A DNA stretch of 64,000 bases from Desulfuromonadales bacterium. GTDB lineage: Bacteria; Desulfobacterota; Desulfuromonadia; Desulfuromonadales; Syntrophotaleaceae. The translations under genes and the position numbers were made by a program. Location: contig JABXKU010000003.1 of assembly GCA_013619105.1 (NCBI GenBank), positions 1 through 64,000 on the forward strand, read 5' to 3'. The notes below the pieces were generated by a model. The model was given only the letters and a program-made list of their open reading frames with translations, was not told the DNA's origin and made no database searches. Below, piece by piece: positions 7,715 to 16,384 of this stretch; position 1 is the first letter of the stretch, and every line of letters begins with the position of its first letter.

Positions 7715-8958
7715 AATCGACTCCCAAAGGATTACGCCTGCATATCGGTCTGTTTGGCCGCCGTAACGTCGGAAAGTCATCGTTACTCAATGCCTTAACC
7801 CGGCAGGAAGTGTCGATCGTCTCTAATGTTGCAGGGACCACCACCGACGCGGTGGAAAAACCGATGGAATTGCTACCCATCGGGCCGGTATTGTTTATCG
7901 ACACCGCAGGTATCGACGATGTCGGCGCCTTAGGTGAGATGCGAGTGCAGAAAACCCAGCAGGTTTTTGATCGGGCCGATATCGGCATTATTGTGACCGA
8001 AGTCGGTGTTTGGGGTGACTTTGAGGAAGCAATCTTTGCGCAATTGCAGGAACGTCAGACTCCTATTATTGTAGTCTTTAACAAGACCGATTTGGGGGCA
8101 CCCGATGCCACTCACATCGCGCGTCTTGACCAGATCGATGTACCCTGGGTGGCCGCTGCCGCTGAAAAAGGTGAAGGGGTACTCGATCTACGCGAGGCCT
8201 TGATTAGCACCGTTCCTGACGAATTCATCAACCCGCCGACTATCCTCGGTGATCTGGTGCCCTCTGGCGAGATGGCCGTGTTAGTTGTGCCTATCGATAT
8301 GGAGGCCCCCAAGGGCCGGCTGATTTTGCCTCAGGTTCAATCTATTCGCGATATTCTCGACAACGATGCCTATTGCCTTGTGGTCAAGGAACGGGAGTTG
8401 CGCGATGCTTTGGATCGTCTGAAGCGTCCGCCAGCGTTGGTCGTCACAGATTCCCAGGCCTTTCTTAAGGTCGGTGGTGATACGCCCGATGATATCAACA
8501 TGACATCCTTCTCCATTCTTTTCGCCCGTTTCAAGGGGGATCTGGTCGCTTATGTACGCGGTACTATGGCTATTGAAAACCTAAAGCCTGGTGACCGGAT
8601 TCTGGTTGCTGAATCTTGTGCCCATCATCCCATTGGCGAGGACATCGGTCGGGTCAAGTTGCCCCGTTGGTTGCAACAGTACGTTGGTGGGAAACTCGAC
8701 TTCGTTCATATGCAGGGCCACGATTTTCCTGACGATCTTAGCTCCTTCAGCCTGGTAATCAATTGTGGTTCCTGCATGTGGAACCGCCGTGAGGTCCTTT
8801 CTCGTATCGTGCGCTGCCAGCAGGCAGGTGTGCCTACCAGCAATTACGGACTGACCATTGCTTATTCACTGGGCATTTTCGAACGAGCGCTAAAGCCTTT
8901 TCCTGCAGCCATGGATGCTTATCGGGAGTTGGGCGGTAGTGGAGCTATTATCGGGTGA
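7711..8958 (+). CDS. hydF: [FeFe] hydrogenase maturation GTPase and scaffold HydF
   Basis: The 415-residue protein is HydF, the GTPase and [4Fe-4S] scaffold on which the diiron subcluster is assembled before delivery to the hydrogenase. The N-terminal GTPase domain has GRRNVGKSS (16-24), DTAG (near 71) and NKTD (near 117). The C-terminal cluster domain has Cys303-x-His305 and Cys352-x2-Cys355. The residue before Cys352 is Asn351 (NCGSC), where the commonly described motif has His (HCxxC). The start overlaps the aspA stop (ATGA). The last 11 bases overlap the 3' end of the convergent GGDEF-EAL gene. Confidence 0.96.
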   Translation: MKSTPKGLRLHIGLFGRRNVGKSSLLNALTRQEVSIVSNVAGTTTDAVEKPMELLPIGPVLFIDTAGIDDVGALGEMRVQKTQQVFDRADIGIIVTEVGVWGDFEEAIFAQLQERQTPIIVVFNKTDLGAPDATHIARLDQIDVPWVAAAAEKGEGVLDLREALISTVPDEFINPPTILGDLVPSGEMAVLVVPIDMEAPKGRLILPQVQSIRDILDNDAYCLVVKERELRDALDRLKRPPALVVTDSQAFLKVGGDTPDDINMTSFSILFARFKGDLVAYVRGTMAIENLKPGDRILVAESCAHHPIGEDIGRVKLPRWLQQYVGGKLDFVHMQGHDFPDDLSSFSLVINCGSCMWNRREVLSRIVRCQQAGVPTSNYGLTIAYSLGIFERALKPFPAAMDAYRELGGSGAIIG

Positions 8959-11900
8959 TGTTCAGGCTTTGGGGAGAGCTGACTACTGTGGCAGGACCCT
9001 TGGCTAGGTTGGCATATAAGTTATTCTTTTTAATAAGCTCAAGAATTTCCTCGGCCGGAATGGGAGGGCTGATTAAATAACCCTGGATTTCATCGCAGCC
9101 TAAGGTTTTTAGAAATTCCATTTGGTCGTTGCGCTCCACTCCCTCGGCGATGACCTTGAGTCCCAGGCTATGGGCCAGTTCGACAATGTGGCGGGCGATA
9201 TTGGCTTCGCTTTTACTGAAGGGTAGATTTTGCACAAAAGCGCGGTCAATTTTCAGATGATCGGCCGGAAAATCCTTCAGGTAACTGAGGGATGAAAAAC
9301 CGGTGCCGAAATCGTCGATGGCGATGGTTACGCCGACGTCTCGCAGGCCCTGCAACATGCAGATCGATTCATTGACATTGCTCATGATCATGGTTTCGGT
9401 TATCTCCAGGTTTAGCTGGCATGCTTCCATACCCGTCTCCTGCAAGATGGAGCTGACCAATTCGATCAGGTTGGACTTTTGAAACTGCTGGCTCGAGACA
9501 TTGACTCCCAGTCGCAGGGGCTGCAGCCCCCCTCCACGCCATTCCTTCAACTGCCAGCAGGCTGCGCGCAGAATCCACTCTCCCATGGGCACAATCAGGC
9601 CGGTTTCTTCCGCCAGCGGGATAAATACCGATGGTTCGATCATGCGGCCCGTCGGGTGATGCCAGCGCATCAGCGCTTCAAGGCCGACGACCAGACCGCT
9701 TTGCAGGTCGATCTGTGGTTGGTAATAGACCCTTAATTCCTGTCGATCAATCACTTTGCGCAGACTGCTTTCCAAGGCCATCCGCTCCAGGGCACGGGAG
9801 TTCATTGCCGAGCTGTATGGCTGATAGTTGTTCCGTCCCAGATCCTTGGCCCTGTAGAGTGCTGTGTCGGCATTTTTGGTCAGGGTCATGGCGTCCTGGC
9901 CATCTTTGGGGTAGAGGGCGATGCCTATACTGCCGCTGAGAAAGATCTCCTGGTCCTCCACCAAGTAAGGCCATTCCAGCGCCTTTAGAATTTTATGGGC
10001 GATCATCTTGACCTCTTCTTCCCGGCTGATCTGGGTCAACAGAACATTAAACTCGTCGCCGCCGAAGCGACTGACTGTATCCGCCTGTCGCAGGCAGTTT
10101 TGCAGGCGCTTGGCAACCTCTTTCAGGATCGTATCTCCCGCTGCATGACCTAAGGTGTCGTTGACGCTTTTGAATCGATCCAGGTCGATGAATAGCAGCG
10201 CCACCTGTTCCTTGCTTCGCTCGGCACGGCGCAGGGCCTGTTGGATGCGGTCGGCAAATAGGATGCGGTTGGGCAGTTCGGTCAGAGGATCGTGAAAAGC
10301 CAGGTGTTTAATGGTCTCCTCGGCCTGCTTGCGTTGGCTGATGTCGAGTAAAGTGCCGATGATGGCCGGTCGGCCATCCCTGCTGCTTTGCCCGTTGAGA
10401 ACTTCGACATGAATCAGTTCCCCTGTTTTTTTCAATCCTCGGAATTCATATTGCAGGTTATTGCCCGGTGTTCCTTTTAGTTGGTCAAGATTATGAGCTG
10501 ACACCATGAGTCGATCGTCTGGATGGATGAGGTCGGGCAAGGTTAGATCTTGAGTGATCTCCTGCTGGGGGTAACCGAATATCTCTGCGAATCGTGGATT
10601 GACGTAGGTAAAACGATTGTCCTGAACGATAAAGACTCCGACCATGGTTTTTTCAATAAGAAAGCGGTATTTGGTTTCGGCGGTCTCGATATTATGAATC
10701 AATTGCTCGACCCGTTGTCGGCGGGTGCGCTCTTCCTTGAGCTTTTTGTTGCTGGTAAAGCTTTCCCAGCGATGTTGTGCCAGCATGTCTTCGAGTTTCT
10801 CCGAGTTTTTTTCTTTAAGGCCCTCCAGCTTCTGGTAGCTGTTCTTTAGTGCGTCCGCCGATTCTTTGAGGTTTTCACAGAGGCTTTTGCATTCTCTGGA
10901 GATTGCTGGAGGCCATTGGAGAACTTCGCGATTGCGCACTTTTTTCGGAAGGTTTTCCGACATTTCGGCCAGGCTCTGTAAGGGGCTTATGATGCGGCGG
11001 TCCAGGCGGTAGAGTATGAATAGAGCGGGGATTGCCGGTAACAGCATGACCGTCAAACTCAAAATGATCATTTTCTGCAGATGCTGCTGACGGTGGTCGT
11101 CCTGCGTTTGCAGGACGATTTTATAAGGGGCGTTACTTGATGCTGTTCCTCTTTTATCGGTCATGGGTGCCAGTTGGTGCTGGCCGGGAAGATAACAGAA
11201 AAGGTTCGTTGGGTTTAGCATTGACCTGTAGCCACGAAAGAGTTTACTGCCTACCGTGAGTTCTTGCCGATTGCTGATGATGATGCGCTGGTCAGAACCG
11301 AGCAGGAGAACGGATAGGCCGCTGTGATCGGCCGCTTTGTTGAGAACCTCTGCAAGATACCGACTGTCCAGGGTAGCGGCGGCAAAGCTGATTGTTTCGC
11401 CCATTTTCAACGACACGCACAATAGTAGTGGAAAAGGTTGCTGGCCGAAGCCGGTTTTCTGATAGAAGAGGCGGGGTTTCTGTGCAGCGCTGTGACTTTC
11501 CCTCAGTTGCTGAACGGTCCGTTGCAGGACCCGGGACAGTCGCTTGCTGGGTGGCAAATTATTTGCGTAAGCTACTGGTAAACCATTACTATCTACGATC
11601 CACAGCTGGGATATCGCTGGGGTCCGGTGTGTTAGCATGGTCAACTGTTTGGCGATCTGAGACGGAGACTTTTGTGGCAGGCCGGACAATGTGTTGAGTT
11701 GATCAGAACAGTCCTGTTCAAGAACCGAAAGTTCCTGTTCCAGGTGCTCGCCGACGCTGAGTAGGCGATTTTCTAAACCCGGCATTAGAATGTCGTGGGG
11801 AGCTTGGGCGTTGAACAGAAGGATTAGAAAGGGCGGGATCAGAAAACAGCCTGCTAGAATATTCAATTCGCTTTCAAGAAAACTGAGGGAGCCATGATTA

Positions 11901-12343
11901 CGAAGATTGTAGTGTTTAAGCAGGGGGTAGAGAAGGGTGGCCAGCAGGGCGTTAAGGATGGCCATGAGGCTCTGGCTGACCATGGTTGGCATAACCGCAG
12001 GCCAGGTCATGCCTAACAAATGAACATCCAGCAAGTAGCGGAGCAAGGAACCAAACAACCCCCAGAACAACAGATCGGTGAGCAGAAGGTTTTTTAGACC
12101 TCGATCTAGCAACATACCGACGATCCAGGCTTCCATCACCCACAACATGGATGCTATGGGACTGGCTGAAAAGACCAGAGCATAGCTGTTGGCGACCATG
12201 GCCACCAAAAATCCCGGCCCGGTGCCCAGTAACCGGCAGGCCAGCAACACGGCGATACTCGCCGGAAGATAAACTCCGTCCGGCAGGAGCAGCAGGGCGA
12301 AGATATTGCCGGCCAGGGCGGCGATGCAAAGCAATCCCAACAT
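8948..12343 (-). CDS. Membrane-bound PAS-GGDEF-EAL cyclic-di-GMP signalling protein
   Basis: The 1131-residue protein starts with a multi-helix membrane region (about 1-180, MASE1-like). A periplasmic-looking sensor segment (about 190-430), a further membrane helix (about 440-460), a coiled-coil linker and a PAS domain (about 550-665) follow, then GGDEF and EAL domains. The diguanylate cyclase motif RFGGDEF (near 761) and the phosphodiesterase motif GLEALMRW (near 888) are both intact, so it could make or degrade c-di-GMP; the net activity cannot be read from sequence. The ATG at 12343 is the only standard start in the open frame, which continues upstream to a stop without another. It is monocistronic and converges on hydF. 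Confidence 0.93.
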   Translation of the reverse strand: MLGLLCIAALAGNIFALLLLPDGVYLPASIAVLLACRLLGTGPGFLVAMVANSYALVFSASPIASMLWVMEAWIVGMLLDRGLKNLLLTDLLFWGLFGSLLRYLLDVHLLGMTWPAVMPTMVSQSLMAILNALLATLLYPLLKHYNLRNHGSLSFLESELNILAGCFLIPPFLILLFNAQAPHDILMPGLENRLLSVGEHLEQELSVLEQDCSDQLNTLSGLPQKSPSQIAKQLTMLTHRTPAISQLWIVDSNGLPVAYANNLPPSKRLSRVLQRTVQQLRESHSAAQKPRLFYQKTGFGQQPFPLLLCVSLKMGETISFAAATLDSRYLAEVLNKAADHSGLSVLLLGSDQRIIISNRQELTVGSKLFRGYRSMLNPTNLFCYLPGQHQLAPMTDKRGTASSNAPYKIVLQTQDDHRQQHLQKMIILSLTVMLLPAIPALFILYRLDRRIISPLQSLAEMSENLPKKVRNREVLQWPPAISRECKSLCENLKESADALKNSYQKLEGLKEKNSEKLEDMLAQHRWESFTSNKKLKEERTRRQRVEQLIHNIETAETKYRFLIEKTMVGVFIVQDNRFTYVNPRFAEIFGYPQQEITQDLTLPDLIHPDDRLMVSAHNLDQLKGTPGNNLQYEFRGLKKTGELIHVEVLNGQSSRDGRPAIIGTLLDISQRKQAEETIKHLAFHDPLTELPNRILFADRIQQALRRAERSKEQVALLFIDLDRFKSVNDTLGHAAGDTILKEVAKRLQNCLRQADTVSRFGGDEFNVLLTQISREEEVKMIAHKILKALEWPYLVEDQEIFLSGSIGIALYPKDGQDAMTLTKNADTALYRAKDLGRNNYQPYSSAMNSRALERMALESSLRKVIDRQELRVYYQPQIDLQSGLVVGLEALMRWHHPTGRMIEPSVFIPLAEETGLIVPMGEWILRAACWQLKEWRGGGLQPLRLGVNVSSQQFQKSNLIELVSSILQETGMEACQLNLEITETMIMSNVNESICMLQGLRDVGVTIAIDDFGTGFSSLSYLKDFPADHLKIDRAFVQNLPFSKSEANIARHIVELAHSLGLKVIAEGVERNDQMEFLKTLGCDEIQGYLISPPIPAEEILELIKKNNLYANLAKGPATVVSSPQSLNITR

Positions 12344-12603
12344 GAGTGCAGTCCACAGAAGTGAGCGACCCGCCCAGGCTAGCTTGCCTTACAACCGGTC
12401 GCTCTGAAATATCAGAACAGGCAGAAAATGAGTTGATTTAGTTTAACAGGCAGCAGGGTTCGGTCAATATCGCCGACCAGTGCAAATTGAAAGGGTGACT
12501 ATTGGCGGTTGGCAGCAAGTTCGCAAAAAGGGTATAATCGAAAAAACAGAAGGTTCCGCTTCCGGGTTGCACTATCCTGGCTGATCAAGCGCAAGGGAAA
12601 ATA

Positions 12604-13101
12604 ATGATTACTTATTCTAGATATCCAGCGGTTTTACTCCGGGTATTGCTTCAGGTTCTGCTGTTGGCTCTGTTGCTGGCGCCGTCCAGTGGCTGGTCGG
12701 CTAAGAGTAGTGAGGAGTTTAATGTTGAAGGCGGTGCGGTGAAGAGGGATAACCTTTTCAACCTATTTTTCGGAGCAGCGCCTCTGATGCCAACCCAGCA
12801 TGGCACTGTCATTGTTGAAGCTTATCATGACAAGAATGACAATCGGTTACGCGATGTTGGTGAGGAGATTCTCGATCAGGTTATAGTTTGCATTGTTGAA
12901 GAAATTACTTATCCAGTCCCAGCATTTATTCCTGGTTTGGATAATGGTATGAACTATACTTTTCTGTTCGAAGGTGAAGGATTCAAGCCTTCGATCAAAA
13001 AAAAGGATATTTTTATCAAAAAACGTGGTCAGATCATTCGAATCGATGTTCCCTGCCGTCAGGACCTTCGGCCAGAAGTTCATGCTCAACTGAGCCAATA
13101 G
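12604..13101 (+). CDS. Secreted protein with SdrD/SD-repeat B-like domain
   Basis: The 165-residue protein has a basic start and a hydrophobic stretch ending near residue 33 (PSSGWSA), a likely Sec signal peptide. The mature part contains a segment near 65-95 resembling the B-type repeats of serine-aspartate adhesins (AYHDKNDNRLRDVGEEIL), a calcium-binding Ig-like fold with D-x-N-x-N and D-x-GE patterns. Only one such repeat is present. Function is unknown; an exported or surface structural role is inferred. It has its own transcription start region, divergent from the GGDEF-EAL gene, and precedes the MBL-fold gene by 31 bases. Confidence 0.7.
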   Translation: MITYSRYPAVLLRVLLQVLLLALLLAPSSGWSAKSSEEFNVEGGAVKRDNLFNLFFGAAPLMPTQHGTVIVEAYHDKNDNRLRDVGEEILDQVIVCIVEEITYPVPAFIPGLDNGMNYTFLFEGEGFKPSIKKKDIFIKKRGQIIRIDVPCRQDLRPEVHAQLSQ

Positions 13102-13132
13102 GGTCAGGACTTCCTGCGAGTAATTTAAAACA

Positions 13133-13966
13133 ATGCATATCCTTTTAACCATCCTTTGTGAGAATTCCTGTGGCCCCCCTCGCGGCACTGTTGGAGAGCA
13201 TGGTTTTGCCTGCTTCATAGAGACCGAAGCGGGTAACTATTTGTTTGATACCGGGCAGGGTATCGGGTTGGTGCATAACGCTGCGTTGTTGGGCAAAGAC
13301 CTTTCGTCAATCAAAGCGGTATTTCTTAGCCACGGCCATTACGATCATACTCAGGGCCTGCCGGACCTGTTGCGTCGGACCGGCCCCATTGATGTTTTTG
13401 CTCACCCAGATATTTTTGTCGAGCGCTATGCTTTGGATCGCCATGGCCGACATTTCGTCGGTATCCCTTGGCGGCGTGCCTACCTTGAATCTCTGGGGGC
13501 CCGTTTTCGTTTTGAGCGTGATTACTCTCAGGTGGCTCCAGGGCTTTATCTGTCTGGTGAGGTGCCCCGTGCAAATGATCTGGAAAAAGGTGACCAGCGT
13601 CTTGTAGTTCCTGCCGGAGAAGATCTGTTAACGGCCGATCCCCTGCTGGACGATATGTCTCTGGTCATCAATTCGAGCAAAGGGTTGGTTCTTGTTGTAG
13701 GCTGTGCCCATGCTGGGATGGTGAACATCATGGAGCATGTCTGTGGCAAGACGGGCCAGGATAAGATCTATGCAGTGGTGGGCGGTACGCATCTCGGTTT
13801 TGTCGGCCCAGAAGAATTTCAGGAAACTGTCCGGGCGCTTCGTGAGTTTAGCGTTGAACAGATTGGTGTTTCTCACTGCACCGGATTGCCGCGGGCTGCT
13901 CAGCTCTATCGGAAATTCACGGATCGATTTTTCTTCGGCACAGTCGGAACTGTGCTTGAGGTGTAA
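13133..13966 (+). CDS. Metallo-beta-lactamase-fold metal-dependent hydrolase
   Basis: The 277-residue protein is an MBL-fold enzyme of the COG1237 type (annotated in many genomes as a dihydropterin ribofuranosylaminobenzene phosphate synthase-like hydrolase). The metal motif SHGHYDHTQGL is near residue 66, preceded by the LFDTGQG strand. Further ligand candidates are the His in VGCAHAGMVN (near 190) and SHCTG near 246. No signal peptide is seen, so it is probably cytosolic. The ATG directly precedes a start typical of the family (MHILLTILCENSCG). The substrate is not predictable. A bidirectional terminator follows. Confidence 0.85.
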   Translation: MHILLTILCENSCGPPRGTVGEHGFACFIETEAGNYLFDTGQGIGLVHNAALLGKDLSSIKAVFLSHGHYDHTQGLPDLLRRTGPIDVFAHPDIFVERYALDRHGRHFVGIPWRRAYLESLGARFRFERDYSQVAPGLYLSGEVPRANDLEKGDQRLVVPAGEDLLTADPLLDDMSLVINSSKGLVLVVGCAHAGMVNIMEHVCGKTGQDKIYAVVGGTHLGFVGPEEFQETVRALREFSVEQIGVSHCTGLPRAAQLYRKFTDRFFFGTVGTVLEV

Positions 13967-14050
13967 AAACAGAGATAAATAAGTTGTTTAGGCCTTGTTA
14001 GTTAATGTGTTTTGTTTGCTAGTTATTGGCTGCAAGATCAAAGTTTAAAT

Positions 14051-14080
14051 AAAAAGGCCGCCCATTGGGCGGCCTTTTTA
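14051..14080. terminator. Bidirectional rho-independent terminator
   Basis: The inverted repeat GGCCGCCC/GGGCGGCC (14056-14063 with 14067-14074) is flanked by A5 and T5 runs, so it can terminate both the MBL-fold gene and the convergent lipoprotein gene. Confidence 0.9.
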
Positions 14081-14096
14081 TTATTGGTATAAGAGG

Positions 14097-14612
14097 CTAT
14101 TCAACAATTTGTTCTTCTACTGGTTCTATTACAGCCTCGTCCTGTGCCGCTTCTTCGACTGGGGGTTGCCCCGTTTTACAGGCCAGCTGATTGGTTGATT
14201 GCCGCAGGGTCTGTCTAGCCTTGCCGATCTGATTCATGGCTGCTTCAGCTTCAGTTAATACAGTTTCGATCTCTTCAGCCACCAGATCGAGTCGTTGATT
14301 TAGGTTTTCCACCTGGAGTGTTACGCGGGTGACTTCCTGGGTGACTGATTCAGCTTCTTCTGCAAGAACTACCGCTTGCTCACCCAGTATTTCCAGACGA
14401 GCTTTGGCTTCATGCGAAGCCTGTGCGGCCTGATCGACGTTTTCTTCGGCTTGTTCAACTATTGGCGCAGTCTCTTCGGCGACGGACGGTGCGGGCTGAC
14501 TGATTTCAGCTTTTGGTTCGATGGGTGTTTGTGCTTCTTTTTGGTCCTTTTTTTCAGTGCAGCCTAGAACGAGAGTCAGACTTAAAATCGATACCATTAA
14601 AAAACGCAACAT
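14097..14612 (-). CDS. Coiled-coil lipoprotein of unknown function
   Basis: The 171-residue protein has a short signal sequence ending in a lipobox (LVLGC, Cys 18), so it is probably a lipid-anchored envelope protein. The mature part has a Pro/Glu-rich linker, a long Ala/Glu/Gln-rich helical region (about 50-145) with a coiled-coil pattern, and an acidic tail. It resembles small Lpp-like or alanine-zipper lipoproteins in style only; I recognise no specific family. It stands alone between a bidirectional terminator and a 348-base gap. Confidence 0.75.
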   Translation of the reverse strand: MLRFLMVSILSLTLVLGCTEKKDQKEAQTPIEPKAEISQPAPSVAEETAPIVEQAEENVDQAAQASHEAKARLEILGEQAVVLAEEAESVTQEVTRVTLQVENLNQRLDLVAEEIETVLTEAEAAMNQIGKARQTLRQSTNQLACKTGQPPVEEAAQDEAVIEPVEEQIVE

Positions 14613-14960
14613 TTTTACCTCCAGAGAGTTGGTGTTCGTCCAAGAATCCCTTAATATTTATATTTTATACGATCACATTCCAGTAAGCCAGCAGTTTGTA
14701 TGCAGCCTTATGTTCGTAATATTAGGTCCCGATTTTCCTTCCTAAGTTGTCACTGGGCATCATATACCCTTCCGTACGTCCAATAATTATTTTTCAAACA
14801 GATTGAAAAAGGTAGAGAACCTTTTAGAATAGTTAAGTATTTTCGCTGATTGAGTTGATTTGAGAGCGGATTATTAGCTTTTTTAACGGAGGCTCGTAAC
14901 AGTGGATTCATTGATCCTGAAAACATCAATTCCTATATTGCCGCCGGAGGTTACCAGGCT
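14613..14960. other. Non-coding gap upstream of the second hndC copy
   Basis: About 350 bases, AT-rich. The first part is the 5' region of the minus-strand lipoprotein gene. The right part holds a promoter-like element (listed separately). From about 14892 the sequence is homologous to the hndC N-terminus, but no ATG, GTG or TTG lies in that frame before 14961. Confidence 0.6.
14803..14830 (+). promoter_or_regulatory. Putative promoter with operator-like palindrome upstream of orphan hndC
   Basis: TTGAAA (14803-14808) and TAGAAT (14825-14830) are separated by 16 bases. The spacer carries the perfect inverted repeat AAAAGGT-AGAGA-ACCTTTT (14807-14825), a plausible operator. Transcription would start near 14837, leaving a leader of about 120 bases. 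Confidence 0.4.
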
Positions 14961-16328
14961 TTGGCGAAGTGTCTTTCCGAAATGACCCCAGAGGAATTGA
15001 TTGAAGAAGTAAAAAAGAGTGGTCTGCGTGGTCGGGGAGGGGCTGGTTTCCCTACTGGAGTTAAGTGGAGTTTCGCAGCCAGTTATCCCTCTGATGTCAA
15101 ATACGTTATCTGCAACGCTGACGAAGGCGACCCCGGGGCTTATATGGATCGTGCGGTACTGGAAGGGGATCCGCACAGCGTTCTGGAGGCTATGGCCATT
15201 GCCGGTTACGCTATTGGCGCCAGTAAGGGAACCATCTACATTCGCGCTGAGTATCCTCTTGCCATCAAGCGTTTGCGTATCGCGATTGCCCAGGCTCAAG
15301 ACTACGGTTTGCAGGGTTCGAATATCTTTGGCACCGGTTTCGATTTCGAGATCGAAATCAAGTATGGTGCCGGCGCCTTTGTCTGTGGCGAGGAAACCGC
15401 TCTGATTCGTTCTATCGAAGGCTGCCGCGGCGAGCCCTACACCAAGCCACCGTTTCCGGCCGAATCCGGCTATTGGAAAAAACCGACCATTCTCAACAAT
15501 GTTGAGACTTTGGCTAATATCCCTGCCATTATCCTTAAAGGGGCCGATTGGTACAGTAGTATCGGTTCTGAGACGGCCAAGGGGACCAAGGTCTTCTCTC
15601 TGGTCGGTAAAATCTCTAATGTTGGTCTGATCGAGGTGCCCATGGGCATCAGCTTGCGGGAAATCGTTTTCGATATCGGCGGCGGTTGTCCTGGAGGTAA
15701 GCAGTTCAAAGCGGTACAAACCGGCGGTCCGTCTGGTGGGGTGCTGACCTACAAGGACCTTGATGTCCCGATCGACTACGAGAATCTAGCGGCTTGTGAG
15801 TCGATCATGGGCTCGGGTGGCATGATCGTCATGGATGAGGATGCCTGTATGGTCGACGTATCCAAGTTCTTTCTCAGCTTTACCATGGAAGAAAGCTGCG
15901 GTAAGTGTGCCCCTTGCCGTATTGGTTCCAAGAGGCTGTTTGAGGCTCTGGAGCGGATCACTCTTGGGCACTCCAGTTTAGCGGAACTGGAGCATCTCGA
16001 AACCTTGGCCCGGCAGATCAAGGATACCGCTCTGTGCGGTCTCGGACAGACCATGCCCAATCCGATACTGTCCACACTGCGGGTTTTCAAGGATGAATAT
16101 TTAAATCATGTGCTGGATAAGAAATGTCCGGCAGGGGTCTGCAAGAATCTCCTCGAATACTATATCTTGCCGGAGAAGTGCACCGGCTGTACCCTATGCG
16201 CCAAGATCTGTCCCGTCTCTTGTATCAGCGGTCAGGTCAAGCAGTGCCATGTTGTCGATCAGGGCCTTTGTATCAAGTGCGGCGTTTGTCTGGAAAAATG
16301 TAAGTTCGATGCCATTGTCAAACGCTGA
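14961..16328 (+). CDS. Orphan HndC/NuoF-like flavoprotein with complete C-terminal ferredoxin module, N-terminally truncated
   Basis: The 455-residue reading is a close paralogue of HndC at 420-1748, with [20 protein letters not shown] and [10 protein letters not shown] intact. Unlike the operon copy it keeps two [4Fe-4S] motifs at the end ([12 protein letters not shown] and [11 protein letters not shown]). Homology continues upstream to about 14892 ([11 protein letters not shown]), and the frame is open back to a stop at 14856, but it contains no ATG, GTG or TTG before the TTG at 14961. That TTG has a GGAGG 10 bases upstream. Either translation starts there and gives a protein lacking about 30 conserved residues, or the gene is a 5'-truncated duplicate. 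It has no partner subunits next to it. A terminator follows. Confidence 0.75.
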   Translation: MAKCLSEMTPEELIEEVKKSGLRGRGGAGFPTGVKWSFAASYPSDVKYVICNADEGDPGAYMDRAVLEGDPHSVLEAMAIAGYAIGASKGTIYIRAEYPLAIKRLRIAIAQAQDYGLQGSNIFGTGFDFEIEIKYGAGAFVCGEETALIRSIEGCRGEPYTKPPFPAESGYWKKPTILNNVETLANIPAIILKGADWYSSIGSETAKGTKVFSLVGKISNVGLIEVPMGISLREIVFDIGGGCPGGKQFKAVQTGGPSGGVLTYKDLDVPIDYENLAACESIMGSGGMIVMDEDACMVDVSKFFLSFTMEESCGKCAPCRIGSKRLFEALERITLGHSSLAELEHLETLARQIKDTALCGLGQTMPNPILSTLRVFKDEYLNHVLDKKCPAGVCKNLLEYYILPEKCTGCTLCAKICPVSCISGQVKQCHVVDQGLCIKCGVCLEKCKFDAIVKR

Positions 16329-16350
16329 CCAGATTTCACCATTGGATATT

Positions 16351-16384
16351 AACGGCCCGCTTTTCAGCGGGCCGTTGTCGTTTT
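16351..16384 (+). terminator. Terminator after the orphan hndC, facing dnaE2
   Basis: A 10-bp stem (16351-16360 with 16367-16376) with loop ttttca is followed by a T-rich tail. It sits between two convergent genes and overlaps the dnaE2 stop region. Confidence 0.8.
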
